Source: Sclerotinia nivalis (taxonomy: Eukaryota; Ascomycota; Leotiomycetes; Helotiales; Sclerotiniaceae). From it: 64,000 nucleotides of DNA. The position numbers were made by a program, and so were the translations under genes. Positions within the stretch are counted from its first letter, which is position 1; each line of letters opens with the position of its first letter. The DNA lies in assembly GCA_029531795.1 (NCBI GenBank), contig JAPEIS010000008.1:2542001-2606000 (forward strand). Direction: 5' to 3'. This document shows, in pieces, positions 22,963 through 36,200 of the stretch. The notes beneath the pieces are model-generated. The model searched no databases and was not told the DNA's origin. It saw only the letters and a program-made list of their open reading frames with translations.

Positions 22963-25900
22963 AAATCACAACAGAATAACTAGAAATCCCTTGTCTTATT
23001 CTTGATTAATACCTACAACTCAGCTCAGAAAAATCTACCAACACAAATGCGTTTTCGAAAATTTAATATCTCAGACCCTATTCCTTTTCGGATTCTTCGT
23101 GGTTTCAGAATCATAGATTTAGATCCTCTGACACATGGGTTATTTTATAGGCGTTTATTGTTTTTTTTTTGATTACTTTAAAGAATGCCTACAATGACGG
23201 AGTAACCTTATATCCTGCTGAAGCTATTTCTTTCTTTGATATAAATTGAGCACCAATCGCATGTCAGAATAATAAATTCGAGAGGAAGAGGTTAACATGG
23301 AACTATGTTATGAAGATGACACAGTGGAATTATTATAGTAAACTTCTCTCGGTGTCTGAAGGGTCACGAGATGGCGTTTGAAAGATTAATGGCCCGGGAG
23401 ATTCAACGGCTATCAATTGTTCACAGCGGTAGACTAACATTTCTTGTCATTTCCAGAAATTATTAGATCTTGCTATCGCACATCCAGATCATCATTTCAT
23501 ATTGTTGAATTATTGCTTTTTCAATTATTCTCCCCCCTACCATCAGAGTTATTAAGTGATTAGACGATATAGCCCCCAGATTATCGCGGGCTTGAATTTC
23601 ATATCAAAATGTAGTTAGTTTGATTACCCTCAAGTAGACAGCCTGGGAACGATTACGAATTTACTTTGCTGTATTGGTTTGCTATCTTCCTTCAAGACTA
23701 ACTTTATATCTATGGTCTATCCCCATAACTCCCAATAGAAATAATACATGTTCCCAGCTGAAATGAGTTAAAAATTTGTATATTCCATGGAGAAATATAT
23801 AGATCTAGATTGAAAAGCAAGACATAGCTGAATGAGATCCTTCCGGTCGAAGAAAACAATCGTATTACTCTTTGAGGGAACTTGGTACAGAATTTTACTC
23901 GAGAATCGACTATATAAAGGAGTCATGGTTCTTTTCTATTGGATAATATTGACGGGAAAGAAGTAAGGAAGTGATATCAAGGTGATTGAAGGGAAAATTA
24001 TCATTATCTCCTTGGATTATGGTAACAAACTTGAGAATGATAACTATTTCTCACCAGACCATCTAATTCCACACCATTGCCACTCATCAAGACATTATAT
24101 CCTCAGCTCACTACAATCCCCACTTATCAATAACATATCTCCCATCAAAACGACAACAAGAATAAACAATAATCACTTATCCGCCCTATCATCTTCCTGA
24201 TAATTTCAAGAAACTTTCCTTGATGGCCATAGCCGCTCTAAAATACTCACCTGCTCCCTCTTAGCCAAGGCAGGGACTCAGACCCCTAAGAAATTACCTT
24301 TTCGCATTTGCCCAAATTTTCTTGAAGATCTCTTGAGTGTATATTGTTAATTTATATCCCGATACCCACTAATGCCATATACAACCACATTCTCTTCTCC
24401 TTCCCAGAATCCTCAATATCACAGGCATCACGCCCACTCACAAATATCAGGTGTCTCAACCAAAATTAAAAAATTCGAAGTCTATAAGAACCAAACTCTA
24501 GCTCGCATGATAATACACGATACAAGTATCATGACTTTCAATTTTTTGAAGGATGGTATCTATAGTTGCTCTGTACCTAGTCTATACTCGAGCAAAGACT
24601 TCTGAAATGAGTGAGTGGTTTTTTTCTGGGTAGGGATTTTTCGTAGGAGTTAAAGTTGAGAAGGATTGGATTGATTTGATGGATGGACGATAATAGATCG
24701 ATGATATATAATGGGATTCGGTGATAGACAACACTGTTAATCCTTTCGATGACACAACTCAAAACCTATATAGATGGCAAAAAATGAAACGAAAGAACGG
24801 CAATAATATCATCAGATAACAGGATAACGAAAGAAGTTTCAATAAGAGTTCCTTTTCTAACCATTCCCCGAAAACCCAACGTCCAAAATCCTAGAACTTT
24901 TCAAATAGCTCTTCATTCACTCTGTATAAGTCCCACTTGCGATCCTTTCTAAAGTTTTGCATCAATTTTGTTATGGTTGATAGATGCTTTGAGTATGATA
25001 TTTACACAATACCTAGGTACCTACTATCTATACAATCTTCCGCGTAGTGAATATTATACACTACGCAGAACTCCTCCATCATGATTCCTACACAACTCAT
25101 CAAAAACATCTGTTCATATCCCACCACATACCTCATCATATATCTCTTAAGCTACATAACTTCAACATCCCCATCCCGATTTCCATCCCCTACTTCGCAA
25201 CCAAACCAAAAAAATCTAATGAGGTCAATATACATTACAAAGAGCCGTATCGCGAATTTGGGTATTTGGTTCAAACTCAGAATACTCATGACCTATCTAT
25301 TCTCCATCTCTAGCAATATGATGATCTTGGGTAGTATCATGAGGGAATATGTAATATTTTGGGGGATTGTTAATTGCACAACTCGAAAGCGACGTCAAAT
25401 GTAGAGTCTTCACTGTCGCTTGAGTTTGTATATATTTATCTATAAGCTTAACACTACGCTTACGCAGTGCACCAAATATCCCTCAAAGCTCACTCCGCGA
25501 TAGACTTCCAAATTCCGAATCACGAGATGCCTTTTTCCGGAACGTGAGAATAGAAAACAAATCCCTGGGCCGAATACTTCCCATACATCTGGACTTGACG
25601 CAAATCCATAACCATTGATTTCTGGATAGAAAATTAAGAAGTACATACAAACCATCCAGATCCAACAACTCTAGTAGGTAGCCCCTAGACGTACTTGAGG
25701 TCATCAATAGCCGATTTAGCATTTAAAAAAAATCCTCTTAAAGATAGAATATTTGATAATAAGAATAGGAATATATACAATAATAAAAAATAACATAAGA
25801 ATTAATTATATGAAGTAAAGTTCAAGAATAGCAATATCAATATCTATTTTTCTGCCAGTAGTACGGTATCGGAACCAGAATCATTAGGAAGTTTAATAAA

Positions 25901-27752
25901 TAGGTATTCATCTCAAAGCGGAGACGAGGAGTATAATAACTACTTTTCGTTTTATGATTGAACTAAAATTATGATGCAAAGAATTCTCCATCAAGCACTC
26001 GATTAACTTCAACTTAGTATGGATATTTATATCTTTAAGATCAAAAGTGGTATTCCTGTTGATGTATTCTCACATCTACGCATGCATTGTATTCTCATCC
26101 TCGTACCTTATCTCACCTCACAAACATGTCGGTATTGGGTGTGGGTGATAATCGAACTTTGTTTGTAGGAATAGGAAGAGATGGAAGTTTTTGAGGTTTT
26201 ACTGAAACGGGAAATGGTGATGGAAAGACGCGGCAAGTACTGAATAGGAAGACGTCGTGATCACAAGAGAGGTGATTTTCCACACACTCGTGGCTGAAAT
26301 GATACGAGTATATTGACAAACACAACGGATCATTATCCTGATATCATCATATTCTCACATCCTCATTACCATTTCATTCCACCCTCTGTACTCCGTACCT
26401 CTCACTCAAGAATCTCTAAATGAAATCAATCAATCAATCACTCACTCACTCACACAACAAAGAAAACCAACACCAAAAATTACGAGTACAAGATACAAGA
26501 AAAAGGATACAAAAGTCGACTTTTTGGGGGGGGGGAAAGAAAAAAAAAAGATCAAAACTCCGGAAATAGATCACTTGCAAAAATATACACCGATCTCGAA
26601 ATAAAATACACATCAAATCACACTGAAGATTTTTTTCTTTTAGATCTGAGTTCAAGATGGGAAAGATATAGTACATGGATATATAAATAACCTACAAGAT
26701 ACTCGAGTAGATGATCATGGATATGTTGAAACACGCACGATCTTTATGCGAAGTTAGGATTCGGGTGATGGTCGGTATTTGTACTCTGTGCTACTGAGAA
26801 GACTGGGAGTATTGCTGTAAAGAACGATTTTTGCGGATGAAGGGTTTGAGATAGAATTATTAGAGAAAGTTTCGAAGCATAGTTTGATATTGAGGATTTG
26901 TTTTTGTTTGTTATCATTGACATTTAGTATGAAATCTTTCTCCTCCCCGACCTTTCACTTTTTCACCAATTTCTCATCAATACGTACGAGAGGCCCTTGT
27001 AAATCCAATTCAACTCGAATACAGACTACATCGTACCCCTTGAATCATCACACAGAAAGAAAAACATGCTGTTTCTGCGTTACATTTCCTGCATGTCTCT
27101 ATCCATAATCCATGTATATAAGTATATACCCGCGAGACAATGTCGTGATCCATAATTGAAAAGCTACTGTGTTACCTACATGGGAGGATTTTGGGTAGGA
27201 TTCGGATGGTTGTTAGGTTATATGCAGTAAATGCTTGATTGTTGGTGAGATGATGGAGGGAAAAGAAGGAAAAGCTTGATTTTTGGGCTGGGGAGAAATA
27301 TAAATACCTGATGGGATTTTCGGGTGGGTGCTTGGGTACTACCTAGGTGGTAATGTATTTATTATGCGGTGTGAATTTTTGTATGGAATGGATGATAGAT
27401 GATAGATAGATGATATGGATGATAGATGATATGGATGATAGATGATATGTGGTGTTGGGAGGAAGAAAATAATTGTAGATGAATAGGGTTGTGTAAACTT
27501 GATCTTTTAAATTGAGGCCAGGCTTGGTGCAACGATGACATGAATTGAATCCTTTCGAATCATCAATTATCCAGTAGTTGATGAGGTGGTACTGGTAGTC
27601 AGTCAGTCATACACTAGAAGACTCGTCACTCATTGTGGCTTTCATGATTTGTATGGTTGAAAAGGAAGGAAATGTGAAAAATGATTCGTAACGAGTTTCA
27701 AGACAAGGAGAAACGAGGTAAGAGAATATTTAGAGTTGTCTACTTGACATTG

Positions 27753-27845
27753 ATCATCGGTACTTACACACGGGATACCAGGCTCAGAGATGGTTATCAT
27801 CAGTACTTACACATGGGATACCAAACTCAAAGATGGTTATCATCA
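27753..27845. repeat. 43-bp tandem repeat, two copies differing by one-way transitions
   Basis: Unit 1 starts at 27753 and unit 2 at 27796, with the beginning of a third at 27839. Five sites differ, and at each one unit 1 has G or C and unit 2 has A or T (for example CACGGGAT against CATGGGAT, CCAGGCTCAGAG against CCAAACTCAAAG). Confidence 0.8.
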
Positions 27846-28239
27846 ATGAGAGAAGTTGATATAAAATAACCCTAATCCATTCTCATAGATATATTTCACT
27901 CGTAAATTTCATACTTCATAAAAAAAAAGGAGTAAAATCCCGAGAAATGAAGTAATTAAAAGCTCTTTACCTTATCTAGATGATGAAAGTGTTTCGACCA
28001 GGAAATATAGTATGTATAACATAGCCATCCAATGATATTGCCTACCATCCACCCCACAACACCCATCAATGCCCATTTGCTTGGCTCGACAGTGGGTGCA
28101 CAGACTCTTGATCCGCCCTGTATAACTGCCTTTAGTGGTAAAGATTGTACACCCAAAAGTTTGGTGTTTGACGTCGGTGGATTGGATTGCTTTGCTTTGG
28201 ATAAAGTTTATGTAGGTATGGTGGTATAGAATCAAAAGG

Positions 28240-28316
28240 ATGAAGAGATTGAAAGGAATTGAATAGATAGAAAGAATGAAGAGATTGAAAGGAATTGAAT
28301 AGATAGAAAGAATGAA
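28240..28316. repeat. 36-bp perfect tandem duplication
   Basis: The unit beginning ATGAAGAGATTGAAAGG at 28240 is repeated exactly at 28276, followed by further AATGAAATG simple sequence. It is purine-rich and non-coding. Confidence 0.85.
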
Positions 28317-29209
28317 ATGAAATGAATGAAAATGAATATTAAATCGTTTGAGAGCCGTTGGAGAATATATTATCAATGAATTCAATGGATAAAATTAGGT
28401 AAGACGATCGATTATATATATGAAAATAAAATGAGGTAAATAAGAGAGAGATACATGGATCCACAGTTTATCCTATTGCTATCTACCTTATCTATATCTG
28501 TGTCTCTCTTAGAGATCTGTATACCGTATACCTAGTACTCTTTTGCCCTTCCCCTGATCTACCGATACTAAACTTTGTGATACTTCCTTACCCGTCGCCA
28601 AGTCATTAGCTTTTCCATTGAAATTTGGATATACTAGGTAATTTTACATCGGTATACCTATGTATTTGGTACGAATCTGACCGGCTTTTATCAGGATATC
28701 AAAGTCTTCTCACGATAGTTGCAATTCGTACAGAGTACTGACTACCTATATTATATCTAGGTAGAAAGTACAGTATCGTGATACTAGGGTTTCCAAGTAG
28801 CAAACTTCTCAAACCAGCATTGATTGAAATTTGAAAAAGAAGATCATCAACATCATACCGGTACCTTAATCTATCTGAATCCAAACTAAAATAAAACAAA
28901 CGTCAACCCCTCACCCAAAATATCCACACCTTTGGAAGCTTTCCTTATCCTCCACAAGTGACAAGAAGTTCATCATAATCTTACTCCTAATCTTCGTTTC
29001 TTCTACTTACAACCATCGTTCATTCTCTCCTTTCCCCAAACCCCACTCACTTTTTTTCGAATTACAGTATCCTTCTATGTGACGGGAAAACTGGATTAGT
29101 TTCTTCTGGAATAAAGAAATTGTTTACTTTGACTTTGACTTGAATCTTTTTCGATAGCCATTAAATCACCTACACTCTTTAACTTACTAGGTACCTTCTA
29201 CTTCTTCTT

Positions 29210-29345
29210 AGACTTTCGACTTTCGACTTTCGACTTTCGACTTTCGACTTTGACCTTTCAACCTTCAACCTTCAACCTTCAGCCTTCAACCTTCAATCTT
29301 CAACCCTCAACCTCCAACTCTCAACCTCCAACTCTCAACCTCCAA
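29210..29345. repeat. CT-rich minisatellites upstream of the GT90 gene
   Basis: A seven-base unit, TTTCGAC, repeats about five times from 29214, then degenerates into an ACCTTCA/ACCTCCA series to 29343. A second set of CATTCACATTCG-type units lies at 29620-29670. All lie in the 900 bases before the glycosyltransferase ATG. Confidence 0.8.
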
Positions 29346-30073
29346 TGCCAAATTTCACGCCAATATAAACGACAGCTATGATTTAAGATTATCAAGAGAT
29401 ACTTGAGGAGAAACTCATCATTTTCACTACGAAGAAATCATTCCTTACCTTCACATACCTTCATTTACTGAGTATCTCATCAATCTGGGACTTCTCCCCT
29501 ATATCTCTCCACTTACCTGCAGCCGTCAACGCACACTAGAATTTCAGGTACGAACTCCAAATAATTGGTCAAGATCCACCGATTCAAATCCAACTTTTGG
29601 GACTTTCCAATTATCTTACGCATTCGCATTCACATTCACATTCGCATTCACATTCGCATTCGACGCATTGAACGCATTGAACGCACTCGATACCCGATAA
29701 TACCTTCTACATTCATTTTATTTCACTTCATTTTCACCGGTTCAATTGAATTAATTCCACACTCTTTTATCTTGGTATTTAATGCAAACTTCTGAAACCC
29801 TAGTTTCCAATCATCTTCATTTCGACGCTATCCTTCTCTTTCCGACTTCAATTGGATTTCTATTCGACTCTAGGTACCTGGCCTGGCCGCAACGCCATCG
29901 TATAGCTTCGGGTCGTCACGAATTTCCAAGGTACCATTTTCAGGGTCCAGATTCTATATCGAACCTTGCAAATATTTCAAAGAACTCGACAATTTTCGAC
30001 AAATTTCGACTTTTTATACACACTCTTTTATTCCGGCATTCCCTAAAACCTCTAATCGAACCATCATCGAAGA

Positions 30074-32051
30074 ATGCCAATATCTTCACCCATTCTAATG
30101 GCTTATCCAGGCCCCCCTAGAAGAGCTGGAGGTTTCATTCGATATATACTTGGCGCATCAGCCATCCTTCTACTTGTGCTCTATTTCAAAAGCTCGGCCG
30201 AAACTTCGTCATTCCAATATATGACTCCCGAAGTACCTTATACCTACACGCCGAAGCTACCTCCCACACCATATACAGGATCTCCTTCAAACAATGAATT
30301 ACCTATTTCCATTCCAAAATCGAAACAAGAACATCCTATCGATACCTTGATCGAAAATGCAGAAAAAACATTCCAAGGTTTATTGCAAAAAGAAAGCCAT
30401 GATGTGAGTGCTGCTGCTGCAGAATATCGCAAAAGAAGAGGAAGACATCCACCACCTGGATTTGATGCATGGTTTAAATTCGCCCAAGAACATGATGCGG
30501 TTATGGTGGAGGATTTCTTTGATCAAATATATCATGATTTAGGTCCATACTGGGGAGTTACCCCAGCGAGAATGAGAACCCAAGCTAGAGATGCGGGAAT
30601 GGTCATTAGTATTCGAAATGGAAATGCGACTGCCGAAAGTGATTGGTTTTGGACTCAAATTTGGTTGCAATTAATTAAAACCATACAGAAGGATCTACCT
30701 GATATGGATATTCCACTCAATGCCATGGATGAACCGAGAATGGTTGCGCCATGGGAGTTGATTAATGAACATATGGTGGTTGAAAGAGCTACTAGGAAAT
30801 TAACAGATGTCAATGTAGTATCTGAGGATTATGGAAGTTTACCAGCTCCACGACACGCCGGCGATGGAGAGGAAGATCCACCTCAGATAGAATGGGAGGA
30901 ATCAGGTATGTCTTGAAAATTTGGTTCTTCTGGCAATCAAATAACTGATATCAATAGGTCCATATTGGGAAATTGCGACTAGAGGTTGTCATCCAGATAG
31001 TCTTGCACGTCGAGCTGAGATTATGACGGATTTTTCGAAAACACCTGCGATTTCAATGGGACATTCTTCTTTACATACTTACAAAGGTTATGTTTCGAAT
31101 TATAGTCTTTCGGCCGATTTTTGTCATCAACCTGATTTACAATCCCTTCATGGAATGATGATTAATCCTCTCTCAATTTCTTCCACAGAGGAATTATTCC
31201 CTCTTTTCGGAGGTTCCAAGCTTCCCACCAATAACGAAATTCTATTACCAGCACCGATGTATTGGGCAAAAGAAGAAAGATTTTCAGGTGGTGATGATCA
31301 TGGAGCACCTTGGCATGAGAAGTTAAATAAAGTCATTTGGAGAGGTGTTGCAACTGGAGGAAGAAACAAAGAAGATAATTGGAAAGGTTTTCAACGACAT
31401 CGCTTCGTTTCCATGACAAATCACACATCAGTTTCCCGAGCTGAATCATGGGAAGCGATTCCTCCGAATTTCGCCCTTCCTACTTCCATCTACAACATTG
31501 GTGCTCAACAAGAAAACAGACTTGGAGAATGGGTTAATGAATGGTCAGATACTGGATTTATTGAATTGATGTGTGATGAAGAACGAGAAGATAAAACATG
31601 TCCTTATACAGATCCATACTTTTCAATTAGAGAAGGGCAAAAAATGTCTCAACAATTCAACAACAAATATATTCCCGATATCGATGGAAATTCTTTCTCA
31701 GGACGTTATCGTGGATTCTTACTCTCCTCTTCTTTACCAATTAAAGCAACCATATTTCGAGAATGGCACGATTCGAGACTCATCCCCTGGAAACATTTCG
31801 TTCCAATGGATAATCGATATATGGATTTCTACGGTATAATGCAATATTTTCTCGGTTATGAAGGAGAAAATCTTCGACTTGAAAATCATGATAGAGAAGC
31901 GGAGAAGATTGCATTAGATGGTCAGGAATGGGCAAATAAAGTTTTGAGGAGGGAAGATATGCAGATTTATGTGTTGAGATTGTTGTTGGAGTATGCGAGG
32001 GTTTCAAATGATAATAGGGCGAATTTGGGATGGGTCAAAGATCTTTTGTGA
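30074..32051 (+). CDS. GT90/CAP10-like glycosyltransferase, type II membrane protein
   Basis: Two exons, 30074-30905 and 30958-32051, join with split codon G|GT across a 52-base intron (GTATGT..ACTGAT..TAG) and give 641 residues. The product has a short cytoplasmic tail, one hydrophobic signal-anchor (FIRYILGASAILLLVLYF, about 22-39), a stem and a lumenal catalytic region. The C-terminal part carries CAP10/GT90 marks: MSQQFNNKYIPDIDGNSFSG, RYRGFLLSSSLPIKATIFRE and LIPWKHFVPMDNRYMDFYG. Relatives include Cryptococcus Cap10 and animal KDELC/POGLUT enzymes, which transfer xylose or glucose in the secretory pathway; the donor here is not known. A nearby second ATG at 30098 (MAYPGPPRRAGG) would remove eight residues and leave the anchor intact. 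The long pyrimidine-rich leader region is noted separately. Confidence 0.88.
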
Positions 32052-33267
32052 TTTTTGAGGAGGGGGGTGGGGGGTGTTTTTTATGCCTTTGATTCTTTTT
32101 GCGTCTGGCCTGTGTCTGGTCTTGCATCCAATCCGAGTGATGTTGAACATGGCCTGGTGACGCAATGGCATAGGGTTAGTATTTCATTATTTCATTATTC
32201 TTCGGCTGGGAAAATCATAGAGATTTATTTGCTTGTACATTTATATGTATGTCTAGCGTACGATTGATTCTAAGCGGTGGCGAATGGTGTAACGGATGAT
32301 GTGAAAAGTTTGGCGGGGCGTTTTTTGTCGTTTTGATATTGGTTTTGGTGTTGGTTTTGGTGTTGAGATTTTATAGTTGAGGTTGAATGATGGATGGATG
32401 GGTGGATGGATGGGTTATTAGATTAAGAAAGATGCAATGGGTTATTAGATCAAGATGCATGGAATGGAAGGGAAGCGGGGTAGAGAGGTTTGGCGAGGAG
32501 GAGAGGGAGAGGTTTTGCTTGTTTGCTGCGGCGAAAAGGGGAGGAGATAGAAAAGAATTAAGGAAGTCGGATGAGCTGACAGAACGGAGAGGTTAAGCGG
32601 AGAAAATGAATGAAGGAATGTCTTATCTTGATTTGATTTGATTTGATTTGATTTAGCTTGATTTTGAGCGAAAATGCGAAAAGTATATTGTATGTTACAT
32701 ATACCCCACCCATAGATCTGAAATGACGTGCTTGATATAGATAGAGACAAGATAAAGTTGGTTGTTTGAAAATCAATAAATATCTATCCATCATATAATG
32801 TACCACTTGAGATACCATTCTAGATGTAATTCTATGATTCTATAATTCCATTTCCTCATCTCGTTGGCGTGAGTATCTCACTTCATCTCTCACGTGGTAA
32901 TAATAGCAATGCTATATCGGCATATCGACGGCAATGTCAATTTCAATGTACTGTTTGTTTATTCTTCCTATAGGTAGGTAGGTAGGTAGGTAGATATCTG
33001 CATTTGTTATTTCCCGTTGTATTTACCATTCGCCATTCACTATTCGCCATTCGCCATGACGCCATTCGCCATACGCTACACACCCGAGATGTGAATCACT
33101 AGCCGAAACGCCAGCTAGCCAGCCTATGTATGTATACCTTCTCCATCCTATCCCTTATAATCCTACAATTCCCAATTCCACCACTTTCCCCTACGCCTAT
33201 GATCCTTTCCTTAAATGCCATGCCATGCCAAATCGCCCCAATCCCTCATCTTCCCTTTCCCCTCCCC
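32052..33267. other. convergent 3' region of GT90 and mto1 genes
   Basis: The two genes end towards each other here. The stretch has a TTTGA run near 32630-32655, a TAGG run at about 32972-32993 and repeated GCCATTC units at 33028-33070. No gene is seen. Confidence 0.6.
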
Positions 33268-36200
33268 TCATCCACTCTTTCCCCCACCACCACCAAACCT
33301 CCCATCCCTCACCCTCCCCCTCTCCATCTGCTCCACCAACTCCTTATTTTCCCTATCCTTTTCCCTAAGTCTCTGCGCCGCACTACTCCTATCCAATTTC
33401 CTCGCCTCCCTCTCCGCCTTCAACTTATATTCCAATTCCTGTAATCTAACTTGCCATCTTAAATCTGGTTTGTATTCTTCTTCACCTTCTATTCTCGACA
33501 TTGCATTGGAAGTAGAAGTTGTATTTGAAGGAGCACCATTCGATGCAGAAGCTGATGCTGAAGAATGTCGCGTCATGGTTGAAGATCTGGATAGAGAATT
33601 ATCGATTCGGCGACGGGGGCCTGTAGGTACAGATGGAAAGGGAGAAGTAGATTCATAAACACCTGTTCTAACTTCATTTGCAGCTTTGAGATTTGAGATT
33701 TCGGTTTTGAGACTGCGGTTTAGATCTTTTAGTTTGACGACTTCGGCTCTACTGTCCATACTATTTAGTGGGACTGCAGATCTTGCCATTGTCTCTAGTC
33801 TATCCAACTTCTTCGTTTGCATCTCAAATCTATTTTCCAAGGTTGAGTATTCTTTCCAGAGTCTCCTATCCAAATCTTTGACTCTACCTCGGAAATCTCC
33901 AACTAGAGTTTCAATGGTTTTAACAGCTGCTAGAAGGTTTTTCGAGAAACCTGGAAACATTGTCGAAACCGCTTCTAAAGATGGTAACGCACGACCATTA
34001 ATAAGTGAGTTATTGTGTGACCAGTCTGTTCCGCAAAGACTAGCCAATCTACTCCACATGTTCAATAACAAATTATTCCTCTCAGTAAGTTGTTCCTTGA
34101 AATTGTTCTCTAGCTGTGCTATCTTTCTTCTATCTTGTTGACGAGATGTTTCTAGTTCTAGAACACGGGATTCTTGTTGTGAAAGAGTTCGAGTGGTATG
34201 TGATGACGTCTTTTGAGATGTCTCGTACTGATTCTTGGTAAGACGATGAGTTTGGCGTTCTTTGTCTAACATATCTGCTAATTTGCGGGATTCGAGTGCG
34301 TGGGATTCTAGGAGGTCATCACGTTGTTTGATCATACGTTCTTTCTCGGCAAGGGCAGCTTTGGCTGAGTCAAGGTCGCGAATAGTATTTTCGAGTTCTC
34401 GTTGAAGTTTGGCGATGGACTATGGGAATTAGATTAGTACATTGTGAAGTTTGAGATGAAATAAACTTACATTCAATAAACTTGACCTAGTACCATTGAG
34501 ATCGCCAAGAGCTTCTCTGAGATTATTCTCAAGCTCCATAAGTCTTTGCTTCCACTCTGCAGCCTCCACTTCTCTTGAAGTGAGACTCTTTCGTAATCTT
34601 CTGGCTTCATCCTTGGAAGTTGTTGCTTCACGGTTAAGATCATTAACGAATTGTTGAATTTCTTGCTTTTCCTGACTAGCAACAACTTCTCTTTGGTGTC
34701 TTTCTTCATCAAGACGTTCATCAAGTTCCCTAGCACGTTCTTGCTCTTCCTGAAGACTTTGCTCCAAATTCCGAATAGCTGCCTCAAGATCCCCAATCTT
34801 AATCTTATCTCCATCTTGTTCTTCTCGAAGGAATGCAATCTCGTTCTGACTCGATTCTTGCTGGACATTCAATCGGTTGACCTTTTCATTGGATTCCACA
34901 TAATTCTTCTCAATTTCCTCAAGTTCCCTGTTGGCATCATCCAATTCCCTTTCGAGTTCTTGAATCTTTTTAGATTTCCTTTCATGATCATCCTCCAACC
35001 TAACAACAATATCACTCATTTCTCTCATCTCGTTCTGCAAAGCATTGAAATTCTCTTTCTCATCAGCGACTTCAGCCTGAAGACGTTCAATCTCTGCACT
35101 GGCTTCTTCTTGCTCTGCAGCAAACCCATCAAGCTCTTCTTGAGCTTCTTTGCGTAAAGATTCGAACATCAATTCGGCTTCTTCTTGACCTTGAAGTGCT
35201 TCATCCCGGTCGGCTTGCATAGTGAGTAAATCGTTCTCGGCAGCATCCAAAGCTTCTTGCAATTCCTGAGCTAGACCCTCAGCTTCCTTCTTCTGCTCAA
35301 CGGCCGTCTCAAAATCCTCCATACAAGACTCAAGTTCACGTTGTAAATCCTGATTATGGATCTTAAGACTATTGATTCTATCTCGAAGTTCGGCTTGCTT
35401 GTTCTCGAATTCCTCACGTTCAGCCTCATTCATGTTTGTCTGCCTTGTACCTGCACTGGTCCTGGATGATGATCGTTCATGTGCTCGCGATGCTGATCGT
35501 TCAAAAATGCTCTCTCCAGTCACTGAGGTACCACCTCTTCTCTGGCCAAGCTTCAAGTCCTCAATTTCTTGGTAAAGCCTTTCCTTCTCGCGATTCCGTG
35601 AAGTCAACATTGATGTTTGTGCTCCAACTTCTCGTCTTAACTCTGCATTTTCATGTCGAAGTTGTTCGTTATCTCGTCGGATCTCCTCCACCAATGTGCT
35701 TGCCGAACTATATGTGCCATTCCTCTCATCTGGCGTGCGATCAGACATATTGGAATTTGATCGTGAAGGTGATCCCACACGTTTTTTCGTTATGTTGTAA
35801 ATATTAGTTGTATGATTCAATCCATGTCCTCCAGCTGTCGCCTCTGATTTCATTCGAAAGATCTCTTCTCGGAGAACTTTTATCTCGTCATCACTCTGCT
35901 CTCTACGGGCCGTTTCTTGCTCAAGAAGGTCTTTCCAAACATCCATTTCTTCTCGAGTTTCGATGTTTTGACCTCGTCTTTCACCCATTGTACGAACTAG
36001 ATCTGTGAGATTCCTCTTCTCATTTTCCCGAACAAGACTTTCATTTCTCAACCTTTCAATTTCCGTTAAATATTCCTCAACCTTTTCCCGTAGGTAAAGC
36101 AGCTCTTCCTCCCGTTCGAAAGCTCCTTCTTGGTACCATCTCTGACTTCCTTCCGTAGATGTACCCGATCGAGCTGTGGATGGTCTGTCCTCATCATCTT

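Larger units (their letters stand above)
19434..30073. other. 10.6-kb stretch without a supportable gene
   Basis: The stretch is AT-rich and full of simple sequence, with only short, mostly overlapping open frames. Fragments at 21098-22330 (-) and 22708-22962 (+), and tandem repeats at 27753, 28240 and 29210, are listed separately. A TATATAAAGG box at about 23911 precedes a 72-codon frame at 23982 that does not look like protein. A 66-codon minus frame at 27956-28156 contains one hydrophobic segment (WMVGNIIGWLCYTYYISW), which is too little to call. Non-coding transcripts or small spliced genes could be missed here. Confidence 0.5.

Noticed and set aside
26425..26460. Short direct repeats (ATCA, CTCA) that might suggest a CRISPR-like array
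   Set aside because: They are plain microsatellites without spacers, and the genome is fungal.
27956..28156. 66-codon minus frame with one transmembrane-like segment
   Set aside because: It is very short, overlaps another frame, and a single hydrophobic segment arises easily by chance in AT-rich DNA.
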